DNA of 64,000 nt from Areca catechu (taxonomy: Eukaryota > Streptophyta > Magnoliopsida > Arecales > Arecaceae). The DNA lies in NCBI GenBank assembly GCA_021397845.1, contig CM038050.1, positions 144,211,980 through 144,275,979 on the forward strand, written 5' to 3'. The notes beneath the pieces were generated by a model, which did not search any database, was not told where the DNA came from, and worked only from the letters and a program-made list of their open reading frames with translations. Below, in pieces: positions 54,626 to 64,000 of this stretch (position 1 is its first letter; every line of letters starts with the position of its first letter). The position numbers and the translations under genes were made by a program.

Positions 54626-55459
54626 GCAAATACACAAAACGGTACTACGGTGTGCTAGACCTAGGAGATCTCACCAAATGAAAAGTCAAGAAGATGAACC
54701 TGGTAGTAGTAACTTAGCACCTCGCCAGGTAAGCGCAAGGTTAGTGGAGGTTCCTCTTTGCTTGCCTAGACACCAATCTTGCAATTGGCCAGGTAAGCGA
54801 ACCAACACACTTCCCTTCGGGATCTAGTCCCTAAACTGCTTGCATAGACACCAGCTACACAAGCACACACTTCCAAGCAATCTAGCTTGGCCCGACACTT
54901 GGGTTGACCCGACTTCGTGGGTGTCCCTAGCTCACTAGAGCAGATTAACGTCTAATTGATTTTAGTTAATGGCTAGGGTTCGAAATGCCGGGTGGTGGTT
55001 TTTGGGCTAGGGACAGGTTATGAACTCCTGACCCTATGTTAACATGTCACCCTTAAGTATTTTATGAACAATGTATGCACACAAATGTCCAAGAAAATGA
55101 TTTAATATATATATATATATATATTTGTGTCTTTCAGATGTATGGATGCTAAGAAAAATGTAAAAATCTAAACATGAACTAAATACATGAACTAACTAAA
55201 TGAGACAAGAAAGAGATGCTTGCTGAAACTGTAGGCTTGAGATTTTCTTAGGTGGTTTTTCGGCTTGTAGAATTTCTACAGGCTGAAATAAAATCTAAGA
55301 AAATAAAAAAAAAATCCTATAAATGCAAAAGATCCAGCAAAAAAAAAAATGAAACAAAACAGATATTCCTACAAAAAGAAAAAATTAAAATAGCAGACCA
55401 ATTATGAACTGGACAGAATGCAGAAACTAAATGCAAGAGCACTAGTACTAGCCTAGGCT
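54626..55459 (-). other. G6 unit 2 leader and AT-rich 5' stretch
   Basis: As in unit 1, with (TA)n of about 10 repeats near 55107. Confidence 0.58.
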
Positions 55460-55475
55460 CTCTGATACCAAAAAA

Positions 55476-57172
55476 TGCTGCGGGTAAAAAAAAAAGGATG
55501 AAGAGGTGATGATGCTAGCACGGATGATGTAATGGTAGTTATATCTTGTTTTCTTTTTTTTTTTGGGTTTTATCTTTGGTTCCCGATTGCAAGCAAAGAG
55601 AACCTAGGAAAACTGAAAGCAAAGAGGTCTATGCTAGCAGATCAATCCCTAAGAAATGATAGACCAGGACCCCGAGATTAAGGAACCCCGGGATTAGGAC
55701 TAGCTTGATACAATCAATACCTACCTAGGAGATAGGGATGCAAACCTTTCAACACTCTGATGCTCTTGGTGCAGAGATCGCACAACCTTTACAGATGCGA
55801 CCTGGATGTTTGAGCTGTCGAACCCACGGATAGGCTGGCTTTCGATCGGGTGGTCACAGTGGCAATGCAGACCTTCTCTGATGGTCGTGGCACCAAGGGG
55901 ACCTAAAGGCAAACAAAGAGGATTAGTTTTTTTTTTTTTTTTTTGTTCTTTTTCCTTTTAGATGATGGAAAGGTGGAAAGAAAAACAAAGGAAAGGGTTG
56001 AGGATATGGGGTTCGGATGATGGTGTTGGTGGAGATAACTTTGGGCCTCGCACCCCGCAACATCCCGGAAGGACGAAGGAATGTGGCCTCTCACCACGTG
56101 ATGCCCTCAGACGAAGGAATGTGGCCTCTCACCTCGCGACGCCCTCAGGCAAAGGAATGTGGCCTCTCACCACGCGACGTCCCGGAGGACGAAGGAAGCT
56201 CTCACTCAACCTTGCCTAGGAGACAAGGATTGAAGATGATGATGGAACACACAAGCTTTCTTTCATTAATCATCAATTATTCTTTACAAGAGGGGTTTGA
56301 GTCCTTTAAATAGGCACCCAAGAGCACTTTGAAATTTAAACTACCCCATTACACTTGGCACACAAAATTTGGAGGAGAACTTCTTTCTTTGCTTGCTTGG
56401 TTTTGGTAGAAAACATGAAGTAAGGCTAGCTTGGAGGGATTTGTCCCACTTTGACTTTTCTTGGCTTGATTCAAGGCCGACCAAATGGGAATAATCCTAG
56501 GCGTGGCATGATTGGAGGCTTGGAGAGGGGGATTGGTCTTTGACCTTCCTTCCTTGCATGGCTTATTTTGGTAGAAGGCTTGGATTGAGGCTTGATGTCT
56601 TCACCATGTCTTTCTTGCTTAACTTCTTTATGGAAGAAGGCTTGAGTGGAGGCATGCATCAAGGGATTTGAAACTTCTTTCCACTTGGAGAATGGAGGAT
56701 GCCTTTCTTGCTTGACTTCTTTATGGAAGGAGTCTTGAGTGGAGGCATGCATCAAGGGATTTGAAACTTCTTTCCATGACCGCCCATCCTAGATTGGAAG
56801 AGAGCTTGAAGAGGGAAGGGGAAGGGGGCATGGATCATGTGAGTGGTCCCCTTTCTTGGGTGCCCAAAACAAACCACATGTCATCACCTCAGTGCGCCAC
56901 ATAAACAGATAAGGTGGGCCCTGAGCTGACATATCTCCTTGCCTTTGTTAGGCTTAAAAGAGACTTAACTTTTGAACCACTAAAGACTTCATGGGCTTAG
57001 ACTCGGCCCAACTTATTACAAGACTCAGCTCGACCCGATGGGTCGAGGTACAGGATTTAAGCAAATAAACTAGAGGCTCACAGCCTTATTACAGGACTCG
57101 ATAAACACAAAACCCTAATCAGAGATCCCCCGAAGTTTGAAGGGCTCAAGTCAAACCCTGATGCCCACATCA
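55476..57172 (-). repeat. G6 LTR 3, 1697 bp
   Basis: Starts TGCTGCGGGTAAAA. Shares with LTR 4 the variants CACACAAAATTTGG and AAACACAAAACCCTAATC. Confidence 0.93.
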
Positions 57173-57630
57173 ATTCTCCCGGGGTGGGAGAAACTCGACC
57201 CTGTCGAGTGGAGGTTGATTTAGCTTTGGTACTTCTTTAGTGGGTTGATGCATGGCCAGTCCTCCTGGGTGATCCACGAATCATCAGATTTGGGTCGACC
57301 TTGCTAACGGACCAAGAAATCTGAAAGCCGTTGTCCTGGGCTGTGGTAGCTCGACCATCCAGGACACACTCGATCCGTACTCCTTACTCAGGTCAAATTG
57401 GAAGTGGACACTCGGGTCAGGTTTTCTCTCCAAAAAGGATTAGGCTCAAATCACTCGCTAGGTGGTTTGCTGGTTCCCTATACTCAACTAGGTGCAAGAT
57501 ATTGAGAGTCGAGCTAATGTTCCAAATCAGGATATTAGGGTCACTCTCCTATCACTCTAAGGGACCAATTCAGCGAGCATAAAAACTTTTTATTATTTCA
57601 GAATCCCCAATTCTCTACTTAGCTTGCTTT
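57173..57630 (-). pseudogene. G6 unit 3 purine tract and chromodomain tail
   Basis: As in unit 1. Shares with unit 4 the shortened AAAAACTTTTTATTATT near 57590. Confidence 0.73.
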
Positions 57631-57771
57631 CAGGAACAACCAAATTTTAATTATTAATTTTCGTGTCCCTAGTATGCAATGCAAGAGATCATGCAGATTC
57701 TGAGGCTCAAGTAACACTCAACAAAAGCAAACTAAACTAGGTATTCCTAGTAAGAAGAATTTATTGGAGTC

Positions 57772-58972
57772 CTAGGGCCTAAACCTACTAGCCATTGGTT
57801 TTCTAGGCTTGACCCTAGTCTGAAAGATACAAGAAAATTCACAGTGGGTCCCGAACAAATGCCATAAGGTGTGCCAGAAGTAGATGGCAAAAGGGGTGGG
57901 CTCTACGGAGTCATGCATTTTGGTGATTTCAACAAAAAGTAATCCCATGGCTCTAGAAATGTGAGAAGGCTCAGGGAAGGGTAGAAAATAAGGAGGAGAC
58001 TCAAGGACTGGTTCAAGGATTAGGCTATTGACCTTAATGTATGAATGAAGGTCTAAAGGTGTGCTCATCTTAACCTCATGATCAGTACTAGGAGGATCAA
58101 TAGGTGCAAGTCCTCGGGTAGGCGGGATGCTCCTAGATAGTGGAGGGCTTTCGGGAAGGTCTTCAGAACATTCATCTTGAGAATCTATACCTTCATCTAC
58201 TTCGTTTGATCCTGGCTTGGTCTGTTCTACTTCAAGGTCTATAGTGGATTCAGGATCATTATCGTTTGGGTCCTTGCTAAGTTCTGGGGTATCCTTAATA
58301 ATTCCATCAGGTGGGAGCCAATCAATTAAATTATCAGGCGATACCTCCTCACATTCTTCTTCTTCTTCTTCATATTCATTAATCAAGCTTATGTCAGGCT
58401 CATATATGACTTCCTCAAACTCACAGAAGGGTTCTAATCTTTTATTCTTTGATTCCTTAATGGGTTTGGGTTCAGTTTCAATCGGTTCATCTATAAGTAG
58501 GGCAGGGGCGGTGCACTGACTGGCAAGATGCTCAGGTTTATGACACCTATGTTGTTACCTTGGAGATCGGGTCTCCTCTGGACTTCAATAGCCTTACCCT
58601 TGTCCTCTCTACTGTATTGGTGTCGATTTAGACTGGGACGACTAGGACTGGGTTGGGCAAGGCTTGGTCGACTTGGGTAAGCCTGGCTATAACCTTGGGT
58701 GGATCCGGGGATGTGGCTTTGGTTCCTAAAAGGCTCAGTTCTTCTGTAGGTGGGGGAGCTCTCTGGAAACGCACACGGAGCCTAGCGGCTTCCTCTATGG
58801 GACCTAGTCTGGCCTCTACTTGATCACATCTATCATCTAACCGGGTGCTTAACTGAGTTATGGCTCAAGTCAGGGATTCGTTCATGGCTGCAAGCTCAAC
58901 ACGAAGTTCGTCCATGTCTTCGATAGGGGTTGGAGACAGTGGGTGAAAAAGGGCTCCTGATCTAGTGCACAT
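57772..58972 (-). pseudogene. gag: G6 unit 3 gag-cassette fusion
   Basis: Here the frame from just after the degenerate zinc knuckle (about 58530) through acidic linker, cassette and integrase stub to the stop at 57772 is uninterrupted, about 250 codons, the longest version in the array. The codon that is TGA in units 1 and 2 is CGA here. The gag N-terminal stop and the zinc-knuckle TAA remain. Confidence 0.78.
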
Positions 58973-59880
<908 letters not shown>

Positions 59881-59896
59881 CTCTGATACCAAAAAA

Positions 59897-61591
59897 TACT
59901 GCGGGTAAAAAAAAAAGGATGAAGAGGTGATGATGCTAGCACGGATGATGTAAAGGTAGTTATATCTTGTTTTCTTTTTTTTTTGGATTTTATCTTTGGT
60001 TCCCGATTGCAAGCAAAGAGAACCTAGGAAAACTGAAAGCAAAGAGGTCTATGCTAGCAGATCAATCCCTAAGAAATGATAGACCAGGACCCCGAGATTA
60101 AGGAACCCCGGGATTAGGACTAGCTTGATACAATCAATACCTACCTAGGAGATAGGGATGCAAACCTTTCAACACTCTGATGCTCTTGGTGCAGAGATCG
60201 CACAACCTCTACAGATGCGACCTGGATGTTTGAGCTGTCGAACCCACGGATAGGCTGGCTTTCGATCGGGTGGTCACAGTGGCAATGCAGACCTTCTCTG
60301 ATGGTCGTGGCACCAAGGGGACCTAAAGGCAAACAAAGAGGATTAGTTTTTTTTTTTTTTTTTGTTCTTTTTCCTTTTAGATGATGAAAAGGTGGAAAGA
60401 AAAACAAAGGAAAGGATTGAGGAGATGGGGTTCGGATGATGGTGTTGGTGGAGATAACTTTGGGCCTCGCACCCCGCAACATCCCGGAAGGACGAAGGAA
60501 TGTGGCCTCTCACCACGTGATGCCCTCAGACGAAGGAATGTGGCCTCTCACCTCGCGACGCCCTCAGGCAAAGGAATGTGGCCTCTCACCACGCGACGTC
60601 CCGGAGGACGAAGGAAGCTCTCACTCAACCTTGCCTAGGAGACAAGGATTGAAGATGATGATGGAACACACAAGCTTTCTTTCATTAATCATCAATTATT
60701 CTTTACAAGAGGGGTTTGAGTCCTTTAAATAGGCACCCAAGAGCACTTTGAAATTTAAACTACCCCATTACACTTGGCACACAAAATTTGGAGGAGAACT
60801 TCTTTCTTTGCTTGCTTGGTTTTGGTAGAAAACATGAAGTAAGGCTAGCTTGGAGGGATTTGTCCCACTTTGACTTTTCTTGGCTTGATTCAAGGCCGAC
60901 CAAATGGGAATAATCCTAGGCGTGGCATGATTGGAGGCTTGGAGAGGGGGATTGGTCTTTGACCTTCCTTCCTTGCATGGCTTATTTTGGTAGAAGGCTT
61001 GGATTGAGGCTTGATGTCTTCACCATGTCTTTCTTGCTTAACTTCTTTATGGAAGAAGGCTTGAGTGGAGGCATGCATCAAGGGATTTGAAACTTCTTTC
61101 CACTTGGAGAATGGAGGATGCCTTTCTTGCTTGACTTCTTTATGGAAGGAGTCTTGAGTGGAGGCATGCATCAAGGGATTTGAAACTTCTTTCCATGACC
61201 GCCCATCCTAGATTGGAAGAGAGCTTGAAGAGGGAAGGGGAAGGGGGCATGGATCATGTGAGTGGTCCCCTTTCTTGGGTGCCCAAAACAAACCACATGT
61301 CATCACCTCAGTGCGCCACATAAACAGATAAGGTGGGCCCTGAGCTGACATATCTCCTTGCCTTTGTTAGGCTTAAAAGAGACTTAACTTTTGAACCACT
61401 AAAGACTTCATGGGCTTAGACTCGGCCCAACTTATTACAAGACTCAGCTCGACCCGATGGGTCGAGGTACAGGATTTAAGCAAATAAACTAGAGGCTCAC
61501 AGCCTTATTACAGGACTCGATAAACACAAAACCCTAATCAGAGATCCCCCGAAGTTTGAAGGGCTCAAGTCAAACCCTGATGCCCACATCA
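59897..61591 (-). repeat. G6 LTR 4, 1695 bp
   Basis: Starts TACTGCGGG, where the conserved terminal TG has become TA, and ends GCCCACATCA. Nearly identical to LTR 3. Confidence 0.93.
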
Positions 61592-62050
61592 ATTCTCCCG
61601 GGGTGGGAGAAACTCGACCCTGTCGAGTGGAGGTTGATTTAGCTTTGGTACTTCTTTAGTGGGTTGATGCATGGCCAGTCCTCCTGGGTGATCCACGAAT
61701 CATCAGATTTGGGTCGACCTTGCTAACGGACCAAGAAATCTGAAAGCCGTTGTCCTGGGCTGCGGTAGCTCGACCATCCAGGACACACTCGATCCGTACT
61801 CCTTACTCAGGTCAAATTGGAAGTGGACACTCGGGTCAGGTTTTCTCTCCAAAAAGGATTAGGCTCAAATCACTCGCTAGGTGGTTTGCTGGTTCCCTAT
61901 ACTCAACTAGGTGCAAGATATTGAGAGTCGAGCTAATGTTCCAAATCAGGATATTAGGGTCACTCTCCTATCACTCTAAGGGACCAATTCAGCGAGCATA
62001 AAAACTTTTTATTATTTCAGAATCCCCAATTCTCTACTTAGCTTGCTTTC
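61592..62050 (-). pseudogene. G6 unit 4 purine tract and chromodomain tail
   Basis: As in unit 3. Confidence 0.73.
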
Positions 62051-62190
62051 AGGAACAACCAAATTTTAATTATTAATTTTCGTGTCCCTAGTATGCAATG
62101 CAAGAGATCATGCAGATTCTGAGGCTCAAGTAACACTCAACAAAAGCAAACTAAACTAGGTATTCCTAGTAAGAAGAATTTATTGGAGTC

Positions 62191-63390
62191 CTAGGGCCTA
62201 AACCTACTAGCCATTGGTTTTCTAGGCTTGACCCTAGTCTGAAAGATACAAGAAAATTCACAGTGGGTCCCGAACAAATGCCATAAGGTGTGCCAGAAGT
62301 AGATGGCAAAAGGGGTGGGCTCTACGGAGTCATGCATTTTGGTGATTTCAACAAAAAGTAATCCCATGGCTCTAGAAATGTGAGAAGGCTCAGGGAAGGG
62401 TAGAAAATAAGGAGGAGACTCAAGGACTGGTTCAAGGATTAGGCTATTGACCTTAATGTATGAATGAAGGTCTAAAGGTGTGCTCATCTTAACCTCATGA
62501 TCAGTACTAGGAGGATCAATAGGTGCAAGTCCTCGGGTAGGCGGGATGCTCCTAGATAGTGGAGGGCTTTCGGGAAGGTCTTCAGAACATTCATCTTGAG
62601 AATCTATACCTTCATCTACTTCGTTTGATCCTGGCTTGGTCTGTTCTACTTCAAGGTCTATAGTGGATTCAGGATCATTATCGTTTGGGTCCTTGCTAAG
62701 TTCTGGGGTATCCTTAATAATTCCATCAGGTGGGAGCCAATCAATTAAATTATCAGGCGATACCTCCTCACATTCTTCTTCTTCTTCTTCATATTCATTA
62801 ATCAAGCTTATGTCAGGCTCATATATGACTTCCTCAAACTCACAGAAGGGTTCTAATCTTTTATTCTTTGATTCCTTAATGGGTTTGGGTTCAGTTTCAA
62901 TCAGTTCATCTATAAGTAGGGCAGGGGCGGTGCACTGACTGGCAAGATGCTCAGGTTTATGACACCTATGTTGTTACCTTGGAGATCGGGTCTCCTCTGG
63001 ACTTCAATAGCCTTACCCTTGTCCTCTCTACTGTATTGGTGTCGATTTAGACTGGGACGACTAGGACTGGGTTGGGCAAGGCTTGGTCGACTTGGGTAAG
63101 CCTGGCTATAACCTTGGGTGGATCCGGGGATGTGGCTTTGGTTCCTAAAAGGCTCAGTTCTTCTGTAGGTGGGGGAGCTCTCTGGAAATGCACACGGAGC
63201 CTAGCGGCTTCCTCTATGGGACCTAGTCTGGCCTCTACTTGATCACATCTATCATCTAACCGGGTGCTTAACTGAGTTATGGCTCAAGTCAGGGATTCGT
63301 TCATGGCTGCAAGCTCAACACGAAGTTCGTCCATGTCTTCGATAGGGTTGGAGACATTGGGTGAAAAAGGGCTCCTGATCTAGTGCACAT
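62191..63390 (-). pseudogene. gag: G6 unit 4 gag-cassette fusion
   Basis: As in unit 3, with the same long open stretch (62191 to about 62950) and a one-residue difference in the linker. Start ATG at 63388-63390. Confidence 0.78.
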
Positions 63391-64000
63391 GCAAATACAC
63401 AAAACGGTACTACGGTGTGCTAGACCTAGGAGATCTCACCAAATGAAAAGTCAAGAAGATGAACCTGGTAGTAGTAACTTAGCACCTCGCCAGGTAAGCG
63501 CAAGGTTAGTGGAGGTTCCTCTTTGCTTGCCTAGACACCAATCTTGCAATTGGCCAGGTAAGCGAACCAACACACTTCCCTTCGGGATCTAGTCCCTAAA
63601 CTGCTTGCATAGACACCAGCTACACAAGCACACACTTCCAAGCAATCTAGCTTGGCCCGACACTTGGGTTGACCCGACTTCGTGGGTGTCCCTAGCTCAC
63701 TAGAGCAGATTAACGTCTAATTGATTTTAGTTAATGGCTAGGGTTCGAAATGCCGGGTGGTGGTTTTTGGGCTAGGGACAGGTTATGAACTCCTGACCCT
63801 ATGTTAACATGTCACCCTTAAGTGTTTTATGAACAATGTATGCACACAAATGTCCAAGAAAATGATTTAATATATATATATATATATATTGTGTCTTTCA
63901 GATGTATGGATGCTAAGAAAAATGTAAAAATCTAAACATGAACTAAATACATGAACTAACTAAATGAGACAAGAAAGAGATGCTTGCTGAAACTGCAGGC
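63391..64000 (-). other. G6 unit 4 leader, cut by the window edge
   Basis: Conserved leader as in units 1-3, then a short TA tract near 63868. The primer site and the next LTR, if any, lie outside the window. Confidence 0.58.

Overview
The window is plant nuclear DNA made almost entirely of LTR retrotransposons stacked inside one another; I found no convincing host gene. A flowering plant is indicated by Ty3/gypsy chromoviruses with an integrase-linked chromodomain, a SIRE/Maximus-like Ty1/copia element, initiator-methionine-tRNA primer sites (TGGTATCAGAGC and TGGTATCAAAGC), and LTRs of 1.2-1.8 kb. I cannot name the species. Nearly all coding regions are broken, so I annotate them as pseudogenes.

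Left part (1-41031), a nest up to five levels deep. An old plus-strand gypsy remnant (980-2550) abuts minus-strand element G1 (2551-41031). G1's left LTR was split by plus-strand element G2 (2761-33857), the only element here that still carries recognisable protease, RT, RNase H and integrase. G2's 5' LTR was split by copia element C1 (2974-25853). C1 was in turn split by two minus-strand gypsy elements, G3 (7347-13488, inside integrase) and G4 (16231-23355, inside the ORF downstream of pol). Four of these five junction pairs carry 5-bp target-site duplications: GGTGG (G3), TGATG (G4), CTGAA (C1) and AAAGG/AGTGG (G2, one change on each side). G1 has none that I can see.

Middle part (41032-46791). 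A short inverted chimeric fragment is followed by plus-strand element G5, whose 3' LTR is interrupted after about 278 bp.

Right part (46792-64000 and beyond). This is a head-to-tail array of minus-strand element G6: LTR-internal-LTR-internal-LTR-internal-LTR-internal, with a 4.34-4.42 kb period and very similar units. It is inserted in the 3' LTR of G5 and runs off the window.

G1, G3, G4, G5 and G6 share one unusual plan. They have gag and an acidic linker, then a short conserved cassette (YFLPFPEPSHISRAMGL-like), then an integrase fragment (YFWKTLWHLLGT-like, clear in G4 and G6, weak in G5, not shown in G1 and G3), a conserved noncoding block and a chromodomain tail, without RT or RNase H. 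They look like one non-autonomous lineage that shares primer site, polypurine tract, termini and a structured leader with the autonomous G2 type. This lineage and the G6 array are the most noteworthy content.
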